Shown in pieces: positions 7,976-16,341 of a stretch of DNA of 38,874 bases. Both the position numbers and the translations under genes were made by a program. The DNA lies in NCBI GenBank assembly GCA_014860565.1, contig JACZJN010000010.1:1-38874 (forward strand). Reading direction: 5' to 3'. Position 1 is the first letter of the stretch. Every line of letters begins with the position of its first letter. The DNA comes from Bacteroidota bacterium. GTDB lineage: Bacteria; Bacteroidota; Ignavibacteria; SZUA-365. The notes under the pieces are model-generated. The model was given only the letters and a program-made list of their open reading frames with translations. It made no database searches and was not told the DNA's origin.

Positions 7976-9487
7976 ATGGAACAAGGCCAGACCGAAGACC
8001 TGAATGACCTGAGGCGCCGCCGGCGCGAGGAATACAACGAACTGCTCGCACACGGCGTACAGCCGTTCGCCTACGAATATCCGGTCGATGCGGAAGCTGC
8101 CGAAGTGCTCGCGAGCTTCACCGACGAAGCGCCGCAGCGCACGGTGAAGATCGCCGGACGCATCATGACCATGCGACGCATGGGCAAGGCGTCGTTCGCG
8201 CATATCATGGATCACACCGGCAGAATACAGATGTACGCCAAACGCGACGACCTCGGCGAGGAGATGTATGACGCGTTCAAGCTGCATGACATCGGCGATA
8301 TCGTGGGCGTGACGGGGTATGTGTTCCGCACGCGCACGGGCGAGGTGTCGGTGCACGCGCAGTCGATGACTCTGCTGGCCAAGTCCCTGCGTCCGCTGCC
8401 CGTGCCGAAGGAAAAGACCGACGAGCAGGGCAACAAGGTGGTCTTCGATCAGTTCACCGACAAGGAACTGCGCTACCGCAAGCGGCCGCTCGACCTGATT
8501 CTCAATCCGTCGGTGAAAGAGACGTTTGTCAAGCGATCCCATCTCATCCGCGCGATGCGGCAGTTCCTCGACAACCGCGGCTATATCGAGGTCGAGACCC
8601 CGGTGCTGCAGCCGCTCTACGGCGGCGCCGCCGCGCGTCCCTTCGTGACGCATCACAACGCGCTGGACATCCAGCTGTACCTGCGCATCGCCGACGAACT
8701 CTATCTCAAGCGTCTGATCGTGGGCGGCTTCCACGGCGTGTACGAAATCAGCAAGGATTTCCGCAACGAGGGGATGGACCGCAACCACAATCCCGAATTC
8801 ACCATGATGGAGCTGTACGTCGCGTACAAGGACTACCGTTGGATGATGGAGCTGGTCGAGGAAATGCTCTTTACCATCAACCGGGCGGTCAACAACAGCA
8901 ATACTGCCATGGTGGGAGGAAATGAAATCGATTTCACTCCGCCATTCAAACGCCTGACTATGTTCGATTCCATCGCCGAACATACCGGCGAACAGCTGCG
9001 CGGACTCGACGAGTCCGGTCTGCGCGCCGCCGCGCGCCGACTGGGCGTGCATCTCGAAGACAGCGCGGGTCCTGGAAAGATCATCGACGAGATTTTCTCC
9101 GAGCGTGTCGAGGACAAACTCATTCAGCCCACGTTCATCACCGACTATCCGCTCGAACTTTCTCCGCTCGCGAAAAAGCATCGCACGGAAGAGGGCCTGG
9201 TCGAGCGTTTCGAGCTGTACATCAACGGACAGGAAATCGCCAACGCGTTTTCCGAACTCAACGACCCGATCGACCAGAAGGAGCGCTTCACCGAGCAGGC
9301 GCGTCTGCGCGCGCGCGGCGACGACGAAGCGATGACCTTCGACGAAGATTACATTGAAACTCTGGAATACGGCATGCCGCCGACGGCCGGACTGGGCATC
9401 GGCATCGACCGTCTGACCATGCTACTCACCGGCGCGGAATCGATTCGCGACGTCATCCTGTTCCCGACCATGCGCCCGGAGAAATAA
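7976..9487 (+). CDS. lysS: Lysyl-tRNA synthetase, class II
   Basis: 503 residues, normal for bacterial LysRS, which charges tRNA-Lys with lysine in the cytoplasm. An OB-fold anticodon-binding domain (about residues 60-150, [20 protein letters not shown]) precedes the class II catalytic domain. Motif 2 is [14 protein letters not shown] (about residues 261-274) and motif 3 is [15 protein letters not shown] (about residues 470-484). [13 protein letters not shown] is also typical of the family. The ATG at 7976 follows a weak CTCCTG stretch rather than a good ribosome site, but the following residues fit the family start. The pcrA start lies nine bases after the stop, so the two genes are probably cotranscribed. 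Confidence 0.96.
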   Translation: MEQGQTEDLNDLRRRRREEYNELLAHGVQPFAYEYPVDAEAAEVLASFTDEAPQRTVKIAGRIMTMRRMGKASFAHIMDHTGRIQMYAKRDDLGEEMYDAFKLHDIGDIVGVTGYVFRTRTGEVSVHAQSMTLLAKSLRPLPVPKEKTDEQGNKVVFDQFTDKELRYRKRPLDLILNPSVKETFVKRSHLIRAMRQFLDNRGYIEVETPVLQPLYGGAAARPFVTHHNALDIQLYLRIADELYLKRLIVGGFHGVYEISKDFRNEGMDRNHNPEFTMMELYVAYKDYRWMMELVEEMLFTINRAVNNSNTAMVGGNEIDFTPPFKRLTMFDSIAEHTGEQLRGLDESGLRAAARRLGVHLEDSAGPGKIIDEIFSERVEDKLIQPTFITDYPLELSPLAKKHRTEEGLVERFELYINGQEIANAFSELNDPIDQKERFTEQARLRARGDDEAMTFDEDYIETLEYGMPPTAGLGIGIDRLTMLLTGAESIRDVILFPTMRPEK

Positions 9488-9496
9488 GCGAGCTTC

Positions 9497-11719
9497 ATGT
9501 CCTTTTTAAGCAAACTCAATGCCGTCCAGCGCGATGCCGTCGAGACCGTTGACGGTCCCGTGATGATCGTGGCGGGCGCGGGCAGCGGCAAGACGCGTGT
9601 CCTCACTTTCCGCATTGCCCATCTCCTGCATCAGGGCGTGCCGGCCCACAACATCCTCGCACTGACCTTCACCAACAAGGCCGCGCGCGAGATGCGCGCG
9701 CGCATCGAGGCTGTCGTGCCCGGCGAGGCCGCGCAACGCATCTGGATGGGGACCTTCCATTCCACTTTCGCGCGGCTCATGCGCCGCGATGCCGAACGCA
9801 TCGGCTTTCACCGCAATTTCTCGATCTACGACACGGAAGATTCCCTCGGTGTGATCAAGGGCATCATGAACGACATGGGCATCAACACGCAGCAGGTGTC
9901 CCCAACCGCCGTTCGTCATGCGATCAGCAGTGCGAAAAACCGCATGATGACTCCCGCCGATCTCGCCAACAAGGCCTTCGAGATATTCGAGCAGAAAGTG
10001 GCCGACGTGTTCGCCGAGTACGTCAAGCGTCTGCGGGCGTCAAACGCGATGGATTTCGACGATCTGATCCTGCATCCGATCCATCTCTTCGACAGCAATC
10101 CCGACGTACTCGAACGCTATCAGCAGCAGTTCCGCTACATCCTGATCGACGAGTACCAGGACACGAACCAGGCGCAGTACCAGATCGTACGGCGTCTGGC
10201 CGAGGCGCAGCGCAACATCTGCGTCGTGGGCGACGACGCGCAGAGTATTTACGCGTTCCGCGGAGCGGACATTCGCAACATCCTCGAATTCGAAAAGCAT
10301 TTCAAGGATGCGCGCGTGTTCCGGCTCGAACAGAACTACCGTTCGTCGAAAAACATCCTCGCCGGCGCAGATTCGGTGATCAAGCACAACAAGAAGCAGA
10401 TCCCGAAATCGCTGTGGACGGATAATGACGCGGGCGAACTGATCACGGTGCTGGAAACCGCCGACGAAGGCGAAGAGGCGTACAAAATCGTCACCTGCAT
10501 GCAGGACGAATCACGCCGACGGAAACTTCAGCTCAACGACTTCGCGATTCTCTACCGCACCAACGCGCAGAGCCGCGCGATCGAAGACGCCATGCGCCGC
10601 AGCGGCATTCCCTACACCATTGTCGGCGGAGTGGAATTCTACCGTCGCAAGGAAATCAAGGATGTGCTCGGCTACCTGCGTCTGATCGTCAATCCCGATG
10701 ACGACGAAGCGGTGCTGCGGGTGATCAACTATCCCACGCGTGGCATCGGGCAGACATCCATCGCCCGCCTCCGCGGCTATGCCGCAGATGAAGGCGTGCC
10801 GATGTTCGTCGCCGCGATCAACGTCGCGCAGGCACCCGGCATGACCGGCGCGGCGATCAAGCGGGTCGAGGAATTCGTCCGCCTGATCCAGAAATACGCA
10901 TCGCTGCGACGGGAAATTTCGGCCGGGGAGCTGGTCAGTTCTCTGATCGACGAGCTGGGCCTGATCACGGCATTCAAGAACGAAGGGACCTCCGAGGCAC
11001 GCATGCGCATCGACAACGTGCAGGAGCTGCTTTCGGCCATCGTCGATTTCGTGACCGACGACGGACAGAACACGCTCGAGGCGTTTCTCGAACAGGCGTC
11101 GCTGGTGGCCGACATCGACAGCTTCGACGAGTCGCGCAACGCGGTCACGCTCATGACGCTGCATGCCGCGAAGGGACTCGAATTCCCGGTGATCTTCCTT
11201 GTCGGCATGGAAGAAGGACTGTTTCCCTCCTCCATGGCGATCGAGCGCGACGAGGTGGAGGAGGAGCGTCGTCTGTGCTATGTCGGCATGACCCGCGCGA
11301 TGCAGAAATTGTACATGACGCATGCACGTTCACGCGTGCGTTGGGGCGAGCGGCTCGAACAGGTCTCTTCGCGATTTCTCGATGAAATCGATCCCGCGGT
11401 CGTGCAGCGCGATTCCACACGCAGGCGGAGTGCGCCCAGCAGCACGGCGTTCAGCGGCAACGGTCGGTCCACCGCAACCGCGCAACGCCGGAAGCCGACG
11501 CCCCAGCGTTCCGAATACAATCAACTCGGCGGTGCGGAATCCTACTCCCAGCTTGACGGTGACATCTCGATCGGTTCGACGGTGATGCATGCGACCTTCG
11601 GCCGCGGCAAACTGCTGTCCATCCAGGGCGCGGGCGACATGGCGCGCGGGGTCGTGCTGTTCGACTCCGTCGGAAAAAAGACACTCGTGCTGAAATTCGC
11701 CGGACTCAAACCCGCCTGA
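9497..11719 (+). CDS. pcrA: UvrD/PcrA-type superfamily 1A DNA helicase
   Basis: 740 residues, an ATP-driven 3'-5' helicase for repair and replication-conflict clearance. Motifs in order: Q motif LNAVQRDAV (7-15), Walker A AGAGSGKT (26-33), LTFTNKAAREM, Walker B DEYQDTN (about 218), VVGDDAQSIYAFRGADI, LEQNYRSS, VTLMTLHAAKGLEF and EERRLCYVGMTRA. The C-terminal 50 residues (SIGSTVMHATFGRGKLLSIQ ... VLFDSVGKKTLVLKFAGLKP) are the Tudor-like tail that contacts RNA polymerase in PcrA/UvrD. UvrD and PcrA cannot be told apart with certainty by eye. A short low-complexity linker (residues 640-690) precedes the tail. It follows lysS by nine bases. Confidence 0.95.
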   Translation: MSFLSKLNAVQRDAVETVDGPVMIVAGAGSGKTRVLTFRIAHLLHQGVPAHNILALTFTNKAAREMRARIEAVVPGEAAQRIWMGTFHSTFARLMRRDAERIGFHRNFSIYDTEDSLGVIKGIMNDMGINTQQVSPTAVRHAISSAKNRMMTPADLANKAFEIFEQKVADVFAEYVKRLRASNAMDFDDLILHPIHLFDSNPDVLERYQQQFRYILIDEYQDTNQAQYQIVRRLAEAQRNICVVGDDAQSIYAFRGADIRNILEFEKHFKDARVFRLEQNYRSSKNILAGADSVIKHNKKQIPKSLWTDNDAGELITVLETADEGEEAYKIVTCMQDESRRRKLQLNDFAILYRTNAQSRAIEDAMRRSGIPYTIVGGVEFYRRKEIKDVLGYLRLIVNPDDDEAVLRVINYPTRGIGQTSIARLRGYAADEGVPMFVAAINVAQAPGMTGAAIKRVEEFVRLIQKYASLRREISAGELVSSLIDELGLITAFKNEGTSEARMRIDNVQELLSAIVDFVTDDGQNTLEAFLEQASLVADIDSFDESRNAVTLMTLHAAKGLEFPVIFLVGMEEGLFPSSMAIERDEVEEERRLCYVGMTRAMQKLYMTHARSRVRWGERLEQVSSRFLDEIDPAVVQRDSTRRRSAPSSTAFSGNGRSTATAQRRKPTPQRSEYNQLGGAESYSQLDGDISIGSTVMHATFGRGKLLSIQGAGDMARGVVLFDSVGKKTLVLKFAGLKPA

Positions 11720-11922
11720 TCCTTCGCCGACACGCGTCCGCGACGTTCTGCGTGCCTGGTATCGTGCTCCCTGTTCCGCCCCATTCCCCACCATCCCGAA
11801 CGCCTCGTTCTCCATTCCGGACTCCTTGCGTTCGGTTCCGGACCAGGTACGCTGGTATTCCCCCAAATCGGAGGTCAATTCACCCGGTTGGGCACTTTTC
11901 CTACACCGGAATTGTGCGTCCC

Positions 11923-11951
11923 TTGCATTTCCGTTTCCTATTGCGTAGACT
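11923..11951 (+). promoter_or_regulatory. Putative promoter of the three-gene membrane-protein cluster
   Basis: TTGCAT (11923-11928), 17-base spacer, TAGACT (11946-11951), 36 bases before the ATG at 11988. The rest of the 268-base gap after pcrA holds nothing I recognise. Confidence 0.45.
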
Positions 11952-11987
11952 CGTGAGAGTTCATAAACAAGAGTAGGGAATCTCTTT

Positions 11988-12686
11988 ATGCGCAACACAA
12001 TTTTTCTTCCGCTGTTCGTTCTTCTGACCTGTTCCGCCCTCGCCCAGACCGCCGATTCCGGCATTCCGATCTCGCTCCATCAACAATTCAGCGCGCCCGC
12101 CATCCCCTTCGATGAGGCTATCGAACAACCGGGCGCTCCCGACGCCACGGCGACGGATGTTCGGCAATGGCAGCCGTATGATGGGGGGACGATCATTCTG
12201 CAGTCGGCGCTCGGTGCGGCCGGAGGAGTGCTGTTTGCTTACGCCGGCTGGGGCATGGGGAGCCAGAAAGGAGGATTCAGCGGATTTATCGACGGTATTG
12301 CCACCGGGTATCTGATGGGCAGCATCATCGGTGTGCCCGTGGGCACGTATCTCGGTGGCACGCTGATGGGTGGTGACGGAGCGTTGTGGGCAACGCTCGT
12401 CGGGGGAGGTGTCGGGTGTGCGCTGGGCGTCGTCGCATCGCAGGTCGAGGACCCGTCTGTTGGCACGCCGCTTTTCATTATCGGTACAATTGCTCCCCCG
12501 ATACTCGGCTATCATCTCAGCGCGGGAGGAGAGAGAACATCCATCCCTCCCAGCCCCGCCATGGGCAATAGTGCAAACGGACACAGGGTGATCACACCGC
12601 CGATGTCGAAACCTTTCCGCCAGGGAGCCGATCCCACCGTTCCGCGTCCCGACGTCAGTTTCACACTTCTGCGCGTGCCGCTGTGA
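11988..12686 (+). CDS. Exported glycine-rich membrane protein, tandem paralogue 1
   Basis: 232 residues, family not recognised. A signal peptide (residues 1-20, cleavage likely after SALAQ) is followed by a hydrophilic stretch with DATATDVRQWQPYDGG, then four hydrophobic glycine-rich segments (about 66-90, 100-128, 132-152 and 160-180). GxxxG-type spacing occurs in them (LGAAGGVLF, MGSIIGVPVGTYLGG, VGGGVGCALGVV). The soluble tail ends in DPTVPRPDVSFTLLRVPL. AGGGA lies upstream of the ATG. The next paralogue overlaps its stop. Glycine-zipper segments suggest packed helices in a membrane, but whether inner or outer membrane is unclear, and no function can be assigned. Confidence 0.7.
   Translation: MRNTIFLPLFVLLTCSALAQTADSGIPISLHQQFSAPAIPFDEAIEQPGAPDATATDVRQWQPYDGGTIILQSALGAAGGVLFAYAGWGMGSQKGGFSGFIDGIATGYLMGSIIGVPVGTYLGGTLMGGDGALWATLVGGGVGCALGVVASQVEDPSVGTPLFIIGTIAPPILGYHLSAGGERTSIPPSPAMGNSANGHRVITPPMSKPFRQGADPTVPRPDVSFTLLRVPL
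12627..12679 (+). repeat. 53-base perfect direct repeat, copy 1 (second copy 13475-13527)
   Basis: This segment encodes the shared C-terminal tail of paralogue 1 and is identical over 53 bases to 13475-13527 in paralogue 2. A 24-base core recurs at 14224-14247 in paralogue 3. Identity at DNA level, higher than in the rest of the genes, suggests recent duplication or gene conversion. Confidence 0.85.
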
Positions 12687-13534
12687 GCAAGGCGCCGCGG
12701 CAACCCAGCGATCATCAGAGGAATTCATTCCTCCCGCCGTGCGAGCGGCGGATGTATTCTGCATCATTGTCGATTGATCATGGACGTCGACAAACGCATT
12801 CCGCTGCAAGTTTCGCCACGCTCCGCGTCTTGTCGCTGCTGCTGTTATTATCACCTTCAAGCCTGCTTTACGCACAGGTATCGTTCGCTCCGTCCACTGA
12901 TTCCAGCATTCTGATTTCCTTTCGTCAGCACTTCAGCGCAGCAGACGTCCTCCCCGGGCGGAATTTCCCGGAGCGCAGTTTGACCGATGCCACGGCGATC
13001 GATGTCCCGCAATGGCAGCCGTACGACGGTCGGACGATGTTGCTGCAGACCCTGCTCGGAGCGGCAGGAGGGGCCGCCGTCTTTGCGGTCGGGTATGGCA
13101 TCGGCGGTTGGCATCAGGAGGGATTGGACGAACTGGCCCACCTTGTTGTCGGCTATTTCCTCGGCACTGTCGTGGGGATTCCGCTCGGCGTCTACTACGG
13201 CGGCGAACTGATGGGAGGGGATGGAAAGCTCTGGCCGACGATTGTATGCGGACTTCTTGGAAGCGGACTCGGGGGCGTCGCGCTCGGCATCACTCGCGAG
13301 CAGGAAATCACAATTCCACTTTTTGTCATCGCAACGATTGCGCCTCCCATCATCGGGTACCATGAAAGTGCCGCATACATCGGAAGATCGAGACCCGCGG
13401 CATTGCCCTCGGAGAGTCGCGTGCATGGAGGCGGGGAAAATGCTCCGTCGATGTCGATTTCCATCCGTGCATGTGCCGATCCCACCGTTCCGCGTCCCGA
13501 CGTCAGTTTCACACTTCTGCGCGTGCCATTATGA
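12683..13534 (+). CDS. Exported glycine-rich membrane protein, tandem paralogue 2
   Basis: Up to 283 residues, clearly homologous to the gene before it: TDATAIDVPQWQPYDGRTM, then glycine-rich hydrophobic segments (LLGAAGGAAVFAVGYGIGG; VVGYFLGTVVGIPLGVYYGG; GLLGSGLGGVALG; FVIATIAPPIIGYH) and the same tail DPTVPRPDVSFTLLRVPL. The start is uncertain. GTG at 12683 overlaps the previous stop by four bases (GTGA), which suggests coupling, but ATG at 12752 gives a more normal signal peptide (LRVLSLLLLLSPSSLLYAQ, cleavage after YAQ). Function unknown. The next gene overlaps its stop as ATGA. Confidence 0.7.
   Translation: MSKAPRQPSDHQRNSFLPPCERRMYSASLSIDHGRRQTHSAASFATLRVLSLLLLLSPSSLLYAQVSFAPSTDSSILISFRQHFSAADVLPGRNFPERSLTDATAIDVPQWQPYDGRTMLLQTLLGAAGGAAVFAVGYGIGGWHQEGLDELAHLVVGYFLGTVVGIPLGVYYGGELMGGDGKLWPTIVCGLLGSGLGGVALGITREQEITIPLFVIATIAPPIIGYHESAAYIGRSRPAALPSESRVHGGGENAPSMSISIRACADPTVPRPDVSFTLLRVPL
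13475..13527 (+). repeat. 53-base perfect direct repeat, copy 2
   Basis: Identical to 12627-12679; encodes the conserved C-terminal tail of paralogue 2. Confidence 0.85.
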
Positions 13535-14280
13535 GCGGGGCAGTTGTATCGAAACGAAATTGGCCGAGGGGTTGTTTCATATTCGCGCTGATGATTTTAC
13601 TCCTGGCACCATCAAGTCGGCTTTGCGCACAGATACCATCCGACCCGAAAGCGCTCCCCGTGGATCCGCTGCTCCCGGGCGGAGATTCGAGTATCGTCAT
13701 CCGTGGGTGGAAGCCGTTTCATCCGGGAGAGATGGCAATGCAGACCGTCGTCGCAGGGGGATCTTCCGTCGTCATCGGAGTTCTCGGTGCGTTCGTCATC
13801 AGCGGATTATCGAATGCCACGGGAGAATCGAGTCTTGGTGTCGCCGTCCTCTCTTTTTATGTGAGCGGTGCACTGATCGGGGTGCCGTACGGCATCGACC
13901 TTATCGGGAAGCTGTATGGCGGGAATGGCAGCTTCGTCGCGGCAATGGGCGGGGCGCTGCTCGCCACGGGCATCACCATCGCGACAGTGGATGCGCTTCC
14001 GCACGGACATCCCGAAGCCGATATCGCCGGGTGGTCGCTGTTCGCCACGCATTTCATCCTGCCACTCGTCGCCTGGCATCTGACCGCCTCGCCGGTCGCG
14101 GAGCAACGGCGTGGCTGGCCGGAGGAGGTGCGGCTGTTTCCCGCGGACGACGGCTCCCATTCCTTCACACGGATGCCGACATGGGGTACCGCAGCGATGC
14201 AGGACGTGGGTTTCACACACCGTGATCCCACCGTTCCGCGTCCCGACCTGCAGATGACGGTACTCAGACTGCGGTTCTGA
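13531..14280 (+). CDS. Exported glycine-rich membrane protein, tandem paralogue 3 (divergent)
   Basis: 249 residues starting at the ATG that overlaps the previous stop (ATGA, 13531-13534). The signal peptide is CFIFALMILLLAPSSRLCAQ. The fold resembles the two preceding genes: VIRGWKPFHPGEMAMQTVVA replaces the QWQPYDGG region, hydrophobic glycine-rich segments follow (GVLGAFVISG, VSGALIGVPYGIDLIG, GGALLATGITIATV, LFATHFILPLVAWHL), and the end is DPTVPRPDLQMTVLRLRF. The final Phe and alternating pattern resemble an outer-membrane beta-signal, but the hydrophobic core looks helical, so this may be coincidence. Overlapping starts imply that the three products are made together. Function unknown. 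Confidence 0.7.
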   Translation: MSGAVVSKRNWPRGCFIFALMILLLAPSSRLCAQIPSDPKALPVDPLLPGGDSSIVIRGWKPFHPGEMAMQTVVAGGSSVVIGVLGAFVISGLSNATGESSLGVAVLSFYVSGALIGVPYGIDLIGKLYGGNGSFVAAMGGALLATGITIATVDALPHGHPEADIAGWSLFATHFILPLVAWHLTASPVAEQRRGWPEEVRLFPADDGSHSFTRMPTWGTAAMQDVGFTHRDPTVPRPDLQMTVLRLRF

Positions 14281-14308
14281 GGTTCGCTCCTTTCTCTCGG
14301 AGCCGACC
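14281..14308 (+). other. Imperfect hairpin after the membrane-protein cluster
   Basis: GGTTCGCTCC pairs with GGAGCCGACC (one mismatch, one G-T) around an 8-base loop. No T-run follows, so it may be a weak terminator or an RNA-stability stem rather than a strong stop. Confidence 0.3.
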
Positions 14309-14344
14309 GCAAGGAGATTGCGAAAGTCATCGCAGGGAAGTAAC

Positions 14345-14872
14345 ATGCCGGCGGCTCCGAAAAACCAAGATGGAGTGGAGGTGCTCACCATGCTGCCGAA
14401 CGGAATACTGGGAATACTCTCAAACGATACCGCGCTTGTTGAACGCTTTCTCGCTGCGCACCGTCACCGATGCTCCGACGGACAGACACTGCGGATCGAA
14501 ACGCCTCACTGCGGGGGAGTTGTCCTGGGAAGCGCGATATCCCAGGCATCCTCCGCCGCCACACATTTCTCGCGCAGCGATGATGACGAATGTATCGGAG
14601 TATTCAACGGTGTGGCGTTTGACGACTGGGCGGTCGAAAGGAATCCACATTCGCTGGCACACCTTTCAACGCAGGAAATCGACTCCGGCGCCAATGGCAT
14701 GTTTCTCACCTGCGCTGCAGACGATAACAGACTTACCTTGATAACCGATCCATGGGGCACGCTGCCAGTGTACACCCACGAAAGCAAGGACGCGTTCGCG
14801 TTTTCAAGCTCACTCCATGCGCTGGCTGAATCAATGATAACGGATATAGCGCTCCGAAATGGGGGGGGGTAA
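14345..14872 (+). CDS. Asparagine-synthase-like protein, N-terminal part (frameshifted)
   Basis: 175 residues from the ATG at 14345 (GGGAAG upstream); TTG at 14318 is less likely. The later part resembles the N-terminal glutaminase-like (Ntn/GATase II) domain of asparagine synthases: ECIGVFNGVAFDDWAVE and LTLITDPWGTLPVYTHES followed by FAFSSSLHALAES, equivalent to the D.xGxxPLYY...FASExKAL block. The catalytic N-terminal Cys is absent, so glutamine hydrolysis is unlikely. The frame ends in TAA immediately after nine G residues. The rest of the domain structure continues in another frame from 14869, so this and the next entry are one gene. It starts 65 bases after the membrane-protein cluster. 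Confidence 0.65.
   Translation: MPAAPKNQDGVEVLTMLPNGILGILSNDTALVERFLAAHRHRCSDGQTLRIETPHCGGVVLGSAISQASSAATHFSRSDDDECIGVFNGVAFDDWAVERNPHSLAHLSTQEIDSGANGMFLTCAADDNRLTLITDPWGTLPVYTHESKDAFAFSSSLHALAESMITDIALRNGGG
14861..14869 (+). other. Run of nine G at the frame break: possible slippage site
   Basis: Nine consecutive G directly precede TAA at 14870. Ten or seven G would join the upstream frame to GTAAGCCAG... in the downstream frame, giving RNGGGVSQILTFG without a stop. It could be phase variation, transcriptional slippage, a fixed mutation or a homopolymer miscall. Confidence 0.7.
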
Positions 14873-14913
14873 GCCAGATCCTCACCTTCGGTACCACCTT
14901 TGACGGACAAACG

Positions 14914-16137
14914 GTGTACCCGAATATTCGCAAACTCGGTCGCGCAAGGGTCTGCCGTGTGCATCGAACGCCGCAATCCCTGACATCGAGCACGGAGGAG
15001 TATTTCACGCCAGTTGTCGAACCCTCTGAATATCGCGGCATCGATGACGACATCGTCGATTGCTTCCGCGTCGCGGTACGCAAGCTGCATCGGAAATCGG
15101 AAGGGAGCATGGTCTGCACGCTCTCGGGGGGAATGGACAGCAGGGTCGTGGCTGCAACCGTCGCCGCTGATGGACTCGACCTTCCCTTCGCGACGCATGC
15201 CGTGCGCGAAGGACACGATGTACGCATCGCCCGCACGATCGCCGAGCGGCTGCACCTGCGGCATCGTGTCATCAATCTTCCGACCGTCCTGCCGCTCGAC
15301 TTCTGTTCAGCCCGATTTCTCGGAGGGAGCAATGGCGCACTTGCGTTCGACAATTATCATGTGATGTGGGCGTATCCGGAGTACGCGAAACTCGGTCGCT
15401 TTGTGATGGACGGCGTGCATACCTCCATCGAAGGGCGATGGTTTCTGCGTAATAACAGTCAACAGGCTCGAAACCGGGATTCCTTTTTTCGTCGAACTTT
15501 CGAAGCGTTGCTGCGTCCGGAAATCCTGAAACATGTGAACGAAGCGGACCGCCACGTGCATCTCGCAAGTGCTATTCTGCAGGCAGTGGTACCGGATCCG
15601 GCCGACTATGTTTCTCCGGGTTGTTGCGCGGACGTGTTCAATGTTCAAACAGTGCTGCCGAATCATGGAGCCGACGGCGCGCTGCTGCAGAACAATTATC
15701 TCCGATACCTTTCACCGTATCTCGATCGCGACTATGTCTCGGTGATTTCACGAGTCGCGGAACACAAGCGCTGGGCCCAGTACCCACAGCGACTGATCGT
15801 TCGCAAACTCGCACCGCAGCTTTTACGCGTGCCGCGTTCGTATTCAGACATCCTCACGTGGCCGACGGACAATCCATATCTGCTACGGATGCCGGTGGCA
15901 CTCGAACGAGTGAATAGCCTGCTATTCAAGCAGCGTTGGCCGGCATTGTATCACCGACTCTCCCGCCGTTCGACCACCCTCGGGTACGATCTCGCATGGG
16001 GCGCGGGATTCGAGCCAGACGGTGGTTTCCGCGCATTCTTCGATTTCCCGGGGGAAATGAAAATACCGGGTGTTCCCGGTTCGCATGTCTCGACGGATAT
16101 CCAATCCATGTTGCATTTATTCGGCATACCAACGTAG
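14914..16137 (+). CDS. Asparagine-synthase-like protein, C-terminal PP-loop part
   Basis: 407 residues from the first possible initiator GTG (14914), but the frame is open from 14830 and homologous sequence (VSQILTFGTTFDGQTVYPNI) begins right after the poly-G tract, so this is not an independent gene. TLSGGMDSRVVAATVAADGL is the ATP-pyrophosphatase loop of the asparagine synthase C-terminal domain, which adenylates a carboxylate before amidation. The later part (DGVHTSIEGRW, YLRYLSPYLDRDYVS, RVPRSYSDILTWPTDNPYL) fits AsnB-like proteins of exopolysaccharide or secondary-metabolite loci, whose substrates vary. With part one it would be about 600 residues. The stop TAG lies inside a perfect palindromic repeat. 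Confidence 0.7.
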   Translation: MYPNIRKLGRARVCRVHRTPQSLTSSTEEYFTPVVEPSEYRGIDDDIVDCFRVAVRKLHRKSEGSMVCTLSGGMDSRVVAATVAADGLDLPFATHAVREGHDVRIARTIAERLHLRHRVINLPTVLPLDFCSARFLGGSNGALAFDNYHVMWAYPEYAKLGRFVMDGVHTSIEGRWFLRNNSQQARNRDSFFRRTFEALLRPEILKHVNEADRHVHLASAILQAVVPDPADYVSPGCCADVFNVQTVLPNHGADGALLQNNYLRYLSPYLDRDYVSVISRVAEHKRWAQYPQRLIVRKLAPQLLRVPRSYSDILTWPTDNPYLLRMPVALERVNSLLFKQRWPALYHRLSRRSTTLGYDLAWGAGFEPDGGFRAFFDFPGEMKIPGVPGSHVSTDIQSMLHLFGIPT

Positions 16138-16162
16138 GGCGGATTCATGAATCCGCCCTACG
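16133..16162. repeat. 30-base perfect palindrome overlapping the synthase stop codon
   Basis: CGTAGGGCGGATTCA is followed directly by its exact reverse complement. The TAG stop of the preceding gene is at 16135-16137, within the left arm. Sequences of this GGGCGGATTC type are common dispersed intergenic palindromes, and as RNA it would form a strong 15-bp hairpin. Confidence 0.85.
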
Positions 16163-16225
16163 ACACGGAATCATCCGGGAGGCAAGGGTTGAGGTATATG
16201 AATCCGCCCTACGACACGGGATCAT
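16147..16225 (+). repeat. Direct repeats derived from the palindrome arm
   Basis: The right arm plus flank (ATGAATCCGCCCTACGACAC and onward to ATCAT) occurs at 16147-16174 and again at 16198-16225 with one mismatch, 51-base period. A third, shorter remnant GTGAATCCGCCTGCC lies near 16250. The 168-base gap holds no gene. Confidence 0.8.
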
Positions 16226-16341
16226 AAGGAGGTCCGGGATCGGGTCACCGTGAATCCGCCTGCCATCCCTCCTCATGACATTCCCCTCCGGATTTCGTAA
16301 ATTCAATGAACACCAATCTTGAAACACCCGATAAGGAAATC

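Noticed and set aside
7913-9181. Open frame of 422 codons on the minus strand
   Set aside because: Antisense to lysS; shadow frame.
14345-16137. Lasso-peptide cyclase (LasC/B2-type asparagine synthase homologue)
   Set aside because: No precursor peptide, RRE protein or transglutaminase-like protease lies nearby; the similarity is only at the PP-loop level.
16306-16341. Upstream ATG as the start of the CoA-binding protein
   Set aside because: In frame but without a ribosome site; the next ATG has AAGGAA and a family-like N-terminus. It remains possible.
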